A stretch of 14,641 bases of DNA from an uncultured Eubacteriales bacterium (GTDB lineage Bacteria; Bacillota; Clostridia; UBA1381; UBA9506), in the NCBI GenBank assembly GCA_900545185.1, contig UQYH01000057.1, positions 1-14,641 of the forward strand, read 5' to 3'. This document shows, one piece after another, positions 6,251 to 13,689 of this stretch. The notes below the pieces were generated by a model. The model was not told where the DNA came from, did no database searches, and saw only the letters and a program-made list of their open reading frames with translations. A program made the translations under genes and the position numbers. Within the stretch, counting starts at the first letter, position 1. Each line of letters opens with the position of its first letter.

Positions 6251-8654
6251 AGACTATATGCAAAATCACTTTTTGTTTTTGGATGGCGGCATGGGCACCG
6301 TTTTGCAGGAAAAAGGTCTTTTGGCCGGGGAATATCCCGAACGCTGGAATGTTACACATCCCGATGTGATTTGCGCGGTGCACCGCAGCTATTTTGAAGC
6401 AGGCAGCAATGTGGTTTGCACCAACACCTTTGGTGCAAACAGCTTAAAATTTGAGCCGGAGGAATTACAAGCCATTATTTGCCGTGCAGTGGAGAATGCC
6501 AAAAGGGCAAGGGCGAAATCGGGCGGCGCACACGAAAAATTTATTGCGCTGGATATTGGGCCGACAGGGCGCTTACTGGCTCCCTACGGTGATTTTGATT
6601 TTGAAGAAGCTGTCTCTGTTTTTGCCGAAACGGTGCGAATCGGTGCGGCTTGCGGCGTGGATTTAATTTTGATTGAGACCATGAACGACAGCTATGAAAC
6701 CAAGGCGGCGCTTTTGGCGGCAAAGGAAAACAGCACGCTGCCTGTTTTTGTCTCGAATGCGTACGGTGAGGACGGCAAGCTGATGACGGGCGCAGCCCCG
6801 GCGGCCATGGTGGCCATGCTGGAGGGGATGGGCGCCGACGCGGTAGGCGCCAATTGCTCGCTGGGTCCGCATCAGCTGCGCGGCGTGGCGGAAGAGCTTT
6901 TGCGCTTTGCCTCGGTTCCTGTCTTGTTAAAACCCAATGCAGGTCTGCCCAAAAGCGTGGACGGCAGGACCGTGTACGATGTGACGGCAGATTCATTTGC
7001 GGATGAAATGAAAACGCTGCTGCAAGGCGGTCTGCGCATTGCCGGGGGCTGCTGCGGCACAACGCCCGATTATATCCGCGCTACGGTGCAAAGGGCAGAA
7101 GACCTAGTGCCGTTGCCGACAACGCCGAAGCATATAACCTGCGTTTCGTCATACAGCCATGCGGTGGTGTTTGGAAACGAACCGATTTTGATTGGTGAGC
7201 GTATTAACCCAACGGGCAAAAAACGCTTTAAAGAGGCGCTGCGCGAGCACGACATTGATTATATTTTGCAGGAGGGCATCGGCCAGCAGGAAAAAGGCGT
7301 GCACATTTTGGATGTGAACGTGGGCTTGCCCGAAATTGACGAGGTGCAAATGCTTACCGCCTGTGTGCAGGAACTGCAGGCGATTATCGACTTGCCGCTG
7401 CAAATTGATACATCCGACGCAACGGCTATGGAAAGCGCCCTGCGCCGCTACAACGGCAAGGCAATGATTAATTCGGTCAACGGCAAAAAGGAGAGTATGG
7501 AAAGTATTTTTCCGTTGGTGAAAAAATACGGCGGCCTGGTGGTTGCCTTAACGCTGGATGAAAACGGAATCCCCACAACGGCGGAAGGGCGCGTACGGAT
7601 TGCCGAGAATATTTTACAAACGGCCGCATCATACGGCATTGACCGCAAGGATATTATTTTTGATACGCTGGCTATGACCATCAGTGCCGATACAAACGCG
7701 GCCAAGGCCACACTCGGCGCACTTTCGGATATACGGAAGCGGCTGGGATGTCACACCTCTTTGGGGGTTTCAAACGTATCCTTCGGGCTGCCTGCGCGTG
7801 ACGCAGTGAACGGTGTATTTTTTGCGCTGGCTCTCGAATCGGGCTTATCGGCCGCGATTATGAACCCGTATTCTGCCGAGATGCTGAAAACATATTATGC
7901 GTTCCGTGCACTTCACGGGCTGGATGATAACTGTGCGGATTATATCGGCTTTATGGAAACCTATGCCCCGATGGCGGCGCCGCAAAAAACGTCACCGCAA
8001 AAAGAAGCGGCCGGATCGGAAGCGTTTGCAAGCCTGTTGCAGCGCGCCGTGGTTAAGGGCTTAAAGGAGCAGGCGGCTGCCGTTACGGGTGAGCTTTTGC
8101 AAAGCGCTGAGCCGCTTAGCATCGTGACGGAAGACATTATCCCGGCGCTGGATATTGTCGGCCGCGGCTTTGAAGCCAAAACCATGTATCTGCCGCAGCT
8201 TTTAATGAGCGCCGAGGCGGCCAAGGCAGCGTTTGAAGTTATTAAAACGCACGTTGTACAATCGGAAAACACTATGCCGGCCAAATGCAGCTTTGTGCTG
8301 GCTACCGTTCGGGGCGATATTCATGACATCGGGAAAAATATTGTGAAATTGCTTTTGGAAAACTACGGTTTTTCGGTCATTGACTTAGGCCGGGATGTTG
8401 CGCCGGAGACGGTGCTGCACGCTGTGGAGGAATCGCATGCGCCGCTTGCCGGACTGAGCGCACTGATGACCACCACCGTACCGGCCATGGAGGAAACCAT
8501 TCGGCTGCTGCACGAAAAAGCGCCTTGGTGCCGTGTGGTTGTGGGCGGCGCGGTGTTAACGCAGGAGTATGCGGACAGCATCGGCGCCGACCGCTACGCG
8601 AAAGACGCGATGGATACGGTGCGGTATGCAGAAAGTGTGAATCAGACGTTATAA
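6240..8654 (+). CDS. metH: B12-dependent methionine synthase lacking the activation domain
   Basis: An 804-residue enzyme moving the methyl group of 5-methyl-THF through cobalamin to homocysteine. Domains in order: homocysteine-binding barrel, about 1-290, with zinc ligands Cys206 (GANCSLGP), Cys271 and Cys272 (GGCCGTTP); folate/pterin-binding barrel, about 310-570, with IGERINPTG near 318; cobalamin cap, about 590-680; cobalamin-binding domain, about 680-800, with DxHxxG at Asp693, His695 and Gly698 (GDIHDIGKN). E. coli MetH is about 1,200 residues; the roughly 330-residue activation domain missing here is supplied by the preceding gene. ATG 6240 was chosen for AGGAG 8 bases upstream and the start of the conserved barrel (FLFLDGGMGT); a start at 6171 would lie deep within the upstream gene. 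The stop codon sits inside the terminator stem. Confidence 0.95.
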   Translation: MQLKDYMQNHFLFLDGGMGTVLQEKGLLAGEYPERWNVTHPDVICAVHRSYFEAGSNVVCTNTFGANSLKFEPEELQAIICRAVENAKRARAKSGGAHEKFIALDIGPTGRLLAPYGDFDFEEAVSVFAETVRIGAACGVDLILIETMNDSYETKAALLAAKENSTLPVFVSNAYGEDGKLMTGAAPAAMVAMLEGMGADAVGANCSLGPHQLRGVAEELLRFASVPVLLKPNAGLPKSVDGRTVYDVTADSFADEMKTLLQGGLRIAGGCCGTTPDYIRATVQRAEDLVPLPTTPKHITCVSSYSHAVVFGNEPILIGERINPTGKKRFKEALREHDIDYILQEGIGQQEKGVHILDVNVGLPEIDEVQMLTACVQELQAIIDLPLQIDTSDATAMESALRRYNGKAMINSVNGKKESMESIFPLVKKYGGLVVALTLDENGIPTTAEGRVRIAENILQTAASYGIDRKDIIFDTLAMTISADTNAAKATLGALSDIRKRLGCHTSLGVSNVSFGLPARDAVNGVFFALALESGLSAAIMNPYSAEMLKTYYAFRALHGLDDNCADYIGFMETYAPMAAPQKTSPQKEAAGSEAFASLLQRAVVKGLKEQAAAVTGELLQSAEPLSIVTEDIIPALDIVGRGFEAKTMYLPQLLMSAEAAKAAFEVIKTHVVQSENTMPAKCSFVLATVRGDIHDIGKNIVKLLLENYGFSVIDLGRDVAPETVLHAVEESHAPLAGLSALMTTTVPAMEETIRLLHEKAPWCRVVVGGAVLTQEYADSIGADRYAKDAMDTVRYAESVNQTL

Positions 8655-8700
8655 AAGAACGGAACTGTCGGTTTATCATGACAGTTCCGTTCTTTTATAA
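8649..8700. terminator. Bidirectional terminator, perfect 21-bp inverted repeat
   Basis: 8649-8669 pairs perfectly with 8680-8700 around a 10-base loop. The stem includes the last sense codon and stop codon of metH. The outer part of each arm is A/T-rich, so the structure presents a T-run in both directions and serves metH (plus) and the AraC-family gene (minus, ending at 8742). Confidence 0.85.
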
Positions 8701-8741
8701 AATCAGCTCAAAAATTTTTCTTTAGGCATATGGGGCTCAAT

Positions 8742-9605
8742 TTATCCCTTCAGCACAGAATTTTTATACTCCTTGGGCGTCATGCCCGCAATCCGCTTAA
8801 ACGTTCTTGAAAAATACTGCGGATTATCAAAAGAAAGCTGTACGGCAATTTGAGAAAAATTCAAATCGCCTTCGCGAATCATATATTTTGCCTCCTTAAT
8901 TTTCAGACGGGTATAATAATCCATAATGGTAGAGCCTGTGGCTTCTTTAAACACCTTGGAAAGCTGTGTTTTGCTGTAACAAAAACGGCGGCACAAGTCG
9001 GAAACGGAAAGCTCCTGATAAATGTGCTCCTGCAAATAGTGAATCATATCGTTTACCAGCTGATTGTCCCAATCCTCACGCTCGGCCGAAAAACGGCCGG
9101 GCTTTGCTGCTTCTTCGCCGCGCAGCAGTAAAATTAAAAACTGCTCCAGATACAGCTTTACCATCTGTTCCGAGGCAATGCCGACAGCCCTGCCGTTTAC
9201 GGTATCCGTTCCCGGCGGATCGGAACGAATGATGTGCCGTTCGTCAATAATATCGGCAATATAGCTGCGCAGCTTTGTAGGAATTTCCGTTATTTTTTCG
9301 TTAAAAAACTGCATATCACGTGAGGTGCAAACAAAAGTAATGATGAAAACGTTGGGTGCAATGGTACCATTCGCGGCCAAACGATGGAATTCGTTCGGTT
9401 TATGAAAAATGGCAGAGCCTTGCGGCACAATATGGCGCACGCCGTCCGATGTGGCGACAATTTCCCCTTTATCCACATACACCATTTCCCAAAAATCGTG
9501 GCTTTCACCGGCGTAATCAAAGTCCTTGGAAAGCTCGTAATATAAAATGGTGACAATGCTTTTTACGTCAATAATTTTCCGAATCGGTTTAATAATGTAA
9601 GACAT
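8742..9605 (-). CDS. AraC-family transcriptional regulator
   Basis: A 287-residue regulator with an N-terminal cupin-like sensor domain (about 30-110; HDFWEMVYVDKGE at 36-48, FHKPNEFHRL at 67-76) and a C-terminal pair of AraC-type helix-turn-helix motifs (about 185-285; LSVSDLCRRFCYSKTQLSKVF and FDNPQYFSRTFKRIAGMTPKEY regions). Such proteins bind a small ligand, often a sugar, and activate a neighbouring operon. It is divergent from the isomerase/oxidoreductase operon at 9778-12478, its likely target. ATG 9605 was chosen for AGAGGGG (about 8 bases upstream); ATG 9629 in the same frame has no ribosome binding site. Ligand and polarity of control are inferred, not visible. Confidence 0.9.
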   Translation of the reverse strand: MSYIIKPIRKIIDVKSIVTILYYELSKDFDYAGESHDFWEMVYVDKGEIVATSDGVRHIVPQGSAIFHKPNEFHRLAANGTIAPNVFIITFVCTSRDMQFFNEKITEIPTKLRSYIADIIDERHIIRSDPPGTDTVNGRAVGIASEQMVKLYLEQFLILLLRGEEAAKPGRFSAEREDWDNQLVNDMIHYLQEHIYQELSVSDLCRRFCYSKTQLSKVFKEATGSTIMDYYTRLKIKEAKYMIREGDLNFSQIAVQLSFDNPQYFSRTFKRIAGMTPKEYKNSVLKG

Positions 9606-9633
9606 GGAAAGACCCCTCTTGCGCGGCATGCTT

Positions 9634-9666
9634 TACAAAAGTGCATGTATAGCGCACAATTTTGTA
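9634..9666. promoter_or_regulatory. Inverted repeat in the AraC leader, candidate operator
   Basis: TACAAAA (9634-9640) and TTTTGTA (9660-9666) are perfect 7-bp arms. Inner arms GTGC (9641-9644) and GCAC (9654-9657) are offset by two bases. It lies just upstream of the candidate -35 at 9667, a usual place for an activator, and within the leader of the AraC gene, so it could also control that gene. Function is inferred. Confidence 0.45.
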
Positions 9667-9695
9667 TTGCTTTGCCGATGGTTTCATTGTATGAT
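9667..9695 (+). promoter_or_regulatory. Candidate promoter of the sugar operon
   Basis: TTGCTT (9667-9672), 17 bases, TATGAT (9690-9695). The -35 is weak, as expected for an activator-dependent promoter. A minus-strand TACAAT (9686-9691) overlaps it and may be the -10 for the AraC gene. A second possible plus -10, TTATAC at 9723, has a poor -35. Confidence 0.4.
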
Positions 9696-9709
9696 TAAAC
9701 TGCAAAACG

Positions 9710-9721
9710 AATCACGTGATT
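9710..9721. promoter_or_regulatory. Perfect 12-bp palindrome, candidate operator
   Basis: AATCACGTGATT is its own reverse complement. It lies about 10 bases after the start predicted from the 9667-9695 promoter, or next to the alternative -10, where a bound protein would block transcription. Which regulator binds is unknown. Confidence 0.4.
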
Positions 9722-9777
9722 ATTATACCAAAAAAGAGCGAAAAAGTAAATACAAAAAAATGAAAGGCGGTTATGAT

Positions 9778-10632
9778 ATGAAATTTTTAAACGGCCTCGG
9801 TGTGATTCACAGCTTACAGCGTTTGCTGGATGAAGGCGAGGCAGGCGTTCGGGTGCTGACGGATGCAGGTATTGAATGTATTCAGTTAAATAATTGGGAT
9901 CCTTCCCTGTGCACCCGTGAAAATGCCGATCGTGTTTTAAAGCTGCTTGACGGCAAGGTGCGCATTTCGTCCTTTTGGGGCGGCTGGACCGGCCCGGCTG
10001 TATGGGATTTTGTAGACGGCCCCGTTACACTGGGCTTGGTGCCGATTGCTTATCAGGCGCAGCGCATTGCCGATTTGAAAAAAGAGGCCGACTTTGCGCA
10101 CATGCTGGGCGTGCATGACATGGCCACGCATGTCGGGTTTGTGCCGGAGCAGCCGACCTATCCCGGCTATCGCGAGCTGGTTTGCGCCGTGCGTACGGTT
10201 GCGGCCTACTGCAAAAAGCTGGAGCTTTCCTTTAACTTTGAAACCGGCCAGGAAACGCCCGTTACCTTAATGCGGCTGTTTTCGGATGTGGGTGCGGATA
10301 ATCTCGGCATTAACTTGGATCCTGCCAACCTGATTTTGTACGGCCGCGGCAATCCGGTGGATGCCTTGGATATTTACGGGGATAAAATCCGCGGTATTCA
10401 CGTAAAGGACGGCGACTATCCGAAGGGTGATTTTCATAAGCTCGGCACAGAGCGCGTTGTGGGCGAGGGCAGTGTTAACTTCCCCGTATTTTTGCCCAAG
10501 CTTTTAAAGAACGGCTATCGGGGCGATTTATACATCGAGCGCGAAATTACGGGCGAGCAGCAGCTTATGGATATTCAAAAAACAGTTGTGTATATAAAAG
10601 ATTTGATGCAAAAAACAGAACAGGAGGCGTAA
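9778..10632 (+). CDS. Sugar phosphate isomerase/epimerase family TIM-barrel protein (first of operon)
   Basis: A 284-residue protein of the xylose-isomerase-like TIM-barrel superfamily (AP_endonuc_2). The four acidic/His metal ligands typical of the family can be placed: Glu155 (FNFETGQE), Asp181 (NLDPANL), His208 (GIHVKDGD) and Glu254 (YIEREI), suggesting a divalent-metal-dependent enzyme acting on a sugar or cyclitol. No signal peptide, so cytoplasmic. ATG 9778 was chosen for AAAGGCGG, 7 bases upstream; in-frame codons reaching back to 9604 cross the promoter region. It is first of three genes, with 4 bases before the oxidoreductase start, so the two probably act in sequence. Substrate is unknown; the superfamily includes IolE/IolI, L-xylulose-5-phosphate and tagatose epimerases and 3-keto-glycoside enzymes. 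Confidence 0.88.
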   Translation: MKFLNGLGVIHSLQRLLDEGEAGVRVLTDAGIECIQLNNWDPSLCTRENADRVLKLLDGKVRISSFWGGWTGPAVWDFVDGPVTLGLVPIAYQAQRIADLKKEADFAHMLGVHDMATHVGFVPEQPTYPGYRELVCAVRTVAAYCKKLELSFNFETGQETPVTLMRLFSDVGADNLGINLDPANLILYGRGNPVDALDIYGDKIRGIHVKDGDYPKGDFHKLGTERVVGEGSVNFPVFLPKLLKNGYRGDLYIEREITGEQQLMDIQKTVVYIKDLMQKTEQEA

Positions 10633-10636
10633 AGTG

Positions 10637-11638
10637 ATGCTGCAAGGTGCGATTATCGGTTTCGGCGGCTTGGGGAAAAGCCATTTTGACGGAATTCAAA
10701 AGCTTGCCGATATGGCAAAAATTGTTGCGGTATGCGATGTGGATTCCTCTAAATTTGAAAAAGCGGTGACAACCAATTTGCATAAAAATGCCAAGCAGGC
10801 CGATTTGTCGGGCTGTCGGCTTTATACCAATGCGTATGACATGCTGGAAAAAGAGACGCTGGATTTTGTGATTATTGCAACGCCGACTTATTTACATGCC
10901 GAGCTGGCGGTTGCGGCGTTGGATAAAGGCATCCATGTGCTGTCCGAAAAGCCTATGTCCAGAACGCTTGACGGCTGCCGACAGATGATTGAAGCGGCCA
11001 AACGGAATCAAAAGCTTCTTTCCATCGGGCAATGCCTGCGGTTTTCACCGCAATATTTAAAATTGAAGGAGCTGGTGGACTCCCAAGAGTACGGCAAGCT
11101 GCTGCGGCTGGAAATGAACCGTTTGAGTCAGCCGCCGACCTGGGGCTATCAAAACTGGTTTATGGATTTTTCCAAATGCGGCGGTGCGGCATTGGATTTG
11201 CATGTGCATGATGTAGACTTTATGCAATACATGTTGGGTATGCCGCAATCGGTTTCCGCCAAAGGCGGCAGTCAAAAATGGGTGTTTGACCATATCAGCA
11301 CACAGTATACCTACGAAGACGGCCCTGCCGTCCGTATTACGGGTGATTGGAGCTTAAACCTTGCCTTTGGTTTTCGGGCAGATTATTTTGCCGTATTTGA
11401 AAGAGGCGTTTGCTACTTAAAGGATGATGCCGTGTATCTTTGCCCCGATGACGGTGAAAAGCAGACGGCAGAGCTTGTCAATGCGGATATGTACGTGGAG
11501 GAAAAACGCTATTTCTTTCGCTGCATTCAGGAGCACAAGACGAACGACCGCATAGCGCCGGAGAGCGCCATGCAAAGTATTCAAATTATTATGGCAGAAA
11601 TGGAATCGGCAAAAAGCGGTCAGCCGGTTTTGCTGTAA
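10637..11638 (+). CDS. Gfo/Idh/MocA-family NAD(P)-dependent oxidoreductase
   Basis: A 333-residue enzyme. The N-terminal Rossmann fold has GFGGLG (8-13) and an acidic residue ending strand two (CDVD, about 33-36), favouring NAD. The family signature EKP with Lys105 and the catalytic pair Asp187 and His191 in GGAALDLHVHD are present. Relatives oxidise or reduce a sugar or cyclitol hydroxyl, for example inositol 2-dehydrogenase and glucoside 3-dehydrogenases. AGGAGG (10622-10627), inside the end of the upstream gene, serves either ATG 10637 (9 bases) or GTG 10634 (6 bases); ATG is preferred. Sandwiched between two TIM-barrel isomerases, it probably makes or reduces the keto-sugar that they interconvert. 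Exact substrate not readable. Confidence 0.92.
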   Translation: MLQGAIIGFGGLGKSHFDGIQKLADMAKIVAVCDVDSSKFEKAVTTNLHKNAKQADLSGCRLYTNAYDMLEKETLDFVIIATPTYLHAELAVAALDKGIHVLSEKPMSRTLDGCRQMIEAAKRNQKLLSIGQCLRFSPQYLKLKELVDSQEYGKLLRLEMNRLSQPPTWGYQNWFMDFSKCGGAALDLHVHDVDFMQYMLGMPQSVSAKGGSQKWVFDHISTQYTYEDGPAVRITGDWSLNLAFGFRADYFAVFERGVCYLKDDAVYLCPDDGEKQTAELVNADMYVEEKRYFFRCIQEHKTNDRIAPESAMQSIQIIMAEMESAKSGQPVLL

Positions 11639-11653
11639 GAAGGGAGAAGGAAC

Positions 11654-12478
11654 ATGGAAATCAGTATATTTGCATCGTATATGCCGCAGTGGTATAAGGA
11701 CGGTTTGTTTGCCACGGAGGAAGAAGCCGTGCAATACGGCGCGTCCCTCGGCATCACGGCGGCAGAGGTGTTTACCAATGAGTTTAACGAGCGTTCACCC
11801 GAAGCCTATAAAAAGCTGTTAAACGGCGCAGGAATCCGCTTGGGCGGCCTGATTGCCACGACACAGTTTGTGAACCCGGATGACGCGGTATATCATGAAG
11901 AATTTGAAAAATTAAAGCATTGGGTCGATGTGGCGGCCGAATTGAAAGCCGAAACCGTTATGGTGGTTCCGTTTTGCGATTGGGTAAAATCGGATCGTGA
12001 CAAAGCCTTTGCGATGAAACGCATGATTTGCGGTATGCGTGAGCTGGTTTTGTATGCAAAGCCGCTTGGCGTGACCATCTGCATGGAGAATTTTTCACTA
12101 CAAGCATATCCCTATTCTTTGACAGAGGATGTGATCAGCGTATTTGAAGCCGTACCGGGTTTACATTACATTATGGATGCGGCTAACCTGTACTGTGTGC
12201 GCGGCGATATTTTCAAGCTGTATGATGCCATGAAATCGCGCATTTACAAAATGCATATCAAAGATTGGCAGGAAGATCCCTATGGCTGCATTGTGCGTCC
12301 CATGCTGCCGCAGCTGGACGGCTGCGCCATCGGGGCAGGACTTTTGCCGACCGATGAGCTGATGCGCCGCCTTGCGGCAGACGGCTTTTCGGGAGACTTG
12401 ATTATTGAAGTGAACTCGGACGTCGTATCAACGAAGGTGATAGCCGACTCGGCGGCATATTTAAAACAGCATATGTAA
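11654..12478 (+). CDS. Sugar phosphate isomerase/epimerase family TIM-barrel protein (third of operon)
   Basis: A 274-residue TIM-barrel protein of the AP_endonuc_2 superfamily, only distantly like the first gene of the operon. Likely metal ligands: Glu145 (CMENF), Asp175 (IMDAANLY), His201 (KMHIKD) and Glu252 (IIEVNSD). Fifteen bases separate it from the oxidoreductase, and GGGAGAAGGA precedes ATG 11654. All ten Arg codons are CGC or CGT, typical of this region and in contrast to the next gene. It ends the operon and a hairpin terminator follows. Having two different isomerase-like proteins suggests two chemical steps, or epimerisation plus elimination or hydration; this is inference. Confidence 0.88.
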   Translation: MEISIFASYMPQWYKDGLFATEEEAVQYGASLGITAAEVFTNEFNERSPEAYKKLLNGAGIRLGGLIATTQFVNPDDAVYHEEFEKLKHWVDVAAELKAETVMVVPFCDWVKSDRDKAFAMKRMICGMRELVLYAKPLGVTICMENFSLQAYPYSLTEDVISVFEAVPGLHYIMDAANLYCVRGDIFKLYDAMKSRIYKMHIKDWQEDPYGCIVRPMLPQLDGCAIGAGLLPTDELMRRLAADGFSGDLIIEVNSDVVSTKVIADSAAYLKQHM

Positions 12479-12484
12479 AACATA

Positions 12485-12536
12485 TAAAGGGGCTGCAAAA
12501 ACGCAAGTAACTGTCTTGTAGCCCCTTTAACATTTT
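12485..12536. terminator. Terminator between the sugar operon and the OCD-family gene
   Basis: 12485-12498 pairs with 12516-12529 (14 bp, one G-U), with a loop of 17 bases. TTTTT at 12533-12537 follows on the plus strand. The A-rich left arm could also let it act on minus-strand transcripts from the converging gene. Confidence 0.75.
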
Positions 12537-12553
12537 TAAAGCTTTGTTTGTCC

Positions 12554-13576
12554 TTATTCCCAAAAAGGAAGTCTTATTCCTTTTCCCTTCTTTACGGCAT
12601 TCTTATAGCATCTGGCCGTAACAGCGATATCCATAATGCCTGCACCGACAGCATTAAAATAGATAATTTCATCGTCGTTTTCTCTGGGAGATTTTGTCCC
12701 TGCAAGAATTTCTCCAAGTTCCGCATGAAGGTCGCTGTCTTTAAAAAGTTTATCTTTCCACATAAGGGCAACCGTGCTTATCATGCGGTGCTTGACATTT
12801 TCCCAATAGTCAACAACAACCTTATCCGCCCTCTTGACACATTCATTATCCACCTCATAATCTGCCATATTCATAACAAGAGTGCCCTTTTTAAGGTACT
12901 TGCCTTTAATGAAAGGCTCGCTTGCAAGTGTTACGCAGTCGATAATGTCACTGTTTCTTACGGCAGTGTCAATATCATTTGCTATAATTGTCTTTATGTG
13001 AGGATAGATTTTATTTACCGTGTCACTGAAACGTCGTGCATTTTCTTCCCGGATATCATATATGTAGAGAGTGTCAATTGAAGGACGCGCAATCAATGCG
13101 GCTTCGAGCTGTGTAGGAGCCTGAGCCCCCGCGCCGCATATTGTCATAACAGAAGCATTGCTTTTTGCAAGGAGTTTTATGGCGACACCACCTGATGCGC
13201 CTGTTCTCATGGTACTTACCTTTGTTCCATCGGCTACACAAAGCGGAAGCTTGGTTTCGGGGTCGTTTAGAATAATCGTTACACTTGCTCTGGGAAGACC
13301 CTTTTTATAGTTCTGAGGGCCGCTCCCGATCCATTTAATACCTGCCATATCATATTCTCCGCCGATATAACCGGGCATTGCATTGATACGGCCAAAAATA
13401 TTTTCTTCTTCGGTACTGTTTCCCCAGCGCATAACGCACTTGCCGGGAGCAATGACATCTCCCTCCTGCGTAAGCACGTATACCCGTTCAACGTCGTTAA
13501 TAACATCCCTCATGGAGGCTGCACCGAGTTCATCCATGGCTTTATTATTCAAAAATAAAATGTCCGCTTTGCTCAT
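12554..13576 (-). CDS. Ornithine cyclodeaminase/mu-crystallin-family protein
   Basis: A 340-residue NAD(P)-binding protein. Family marks: TGASGGVA (125-132), the dinucleotide-binding GAGAQA (148-153), NMAD with Asp239 where the catalytic Asp of ornithine cyclodeaminase lies, HAELGEILAG and the C-terminal GAGIMDIAVTA. The PGKxEL motif of true ornithine cyclodeaminases is replaced (YEVDNE), so ornithine is unlikely to be the substrate. The WIGSG..N..KGLPRAS segment and the NDDEIIYF..AVKKG ending recall, from memory, the clostridial group labelled 'tyramine oxidase subunit B', whose biochemistry is unclear to me. AAGGAG lies 9 bases before ATG 13576. Half of its Arg codons are AGA or AGG (8 of 16) and ATA is common, unlike its neighbours, suggesting foreign origin. 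It may be co-transcribed with the upstream TIM-barrel gene, as no terminator is seen between them. Confidence 0.88.
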   Translation of the reverse strand: MSKADILFLNNKAMDELGAASMRDVINDVERVYVLTQEGDVIAPGKCVMRWGNSTEEENIFGRINAMPGYIGGEYDMAGIKWIGSGPQNYKKGLPRASVTIILNDPETKLPLCVADGTKVSTMRTGASGGVAIKLLAKSNASVMTICGAGAQAPTQLEAALIARPSIDTLYIYDIREENARRFSDTVNKIYPHIKTIIANDIDTAVRNSDIIDCVTLASEPFIKGKYLKKGTLVMNMADYEVDNECVKRADKVVVDYWENVKHRMISTVALMWKDKLFKDSDLHAELGEILAGTKSPRENDDEIIYFNAVGAGIMDIAVTARCYKNAVKKGKGIRLPFWE

Positions 13577-13689
13577 TTCGATAATCTCCTTTTTATTAAA
13601 TTTGCCTTGTTATTCGATTCTCATTTTGCATGAGGGCATTTGCTTCGATATATTTATCTCTGCATATTTCAACTCGCATGTATTGTACC

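Noticed and set aside
6541..7062. 173-codon minus-strand open frame inside metH
   Set aside because: It lies wholly within conserved metH domains, is Pro/Arg-rich as antisense shadows are, and has no start signal.
9684..9693. CATACAAT on the minus strand upstream of the AraC gene as a sigma-E -10
   Set aside because: No ATA-type -35 lies 14-15 bases upstream; TACAAT within it is more simply a sigma-A -10.
12548..13081. 177-codon plus-strand open frame opposite the OCD-family gene
   Set aside because: The opposite strand encodes a full conserved family protein with a ribosome binding site; this frame has no known motif.
13577..13689. Terminator or operator between the last two minus-strand genes
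   Set aside because: Only a 5-bp hairpin and a TTGAAA without a good -10 were found; nothing supportable.
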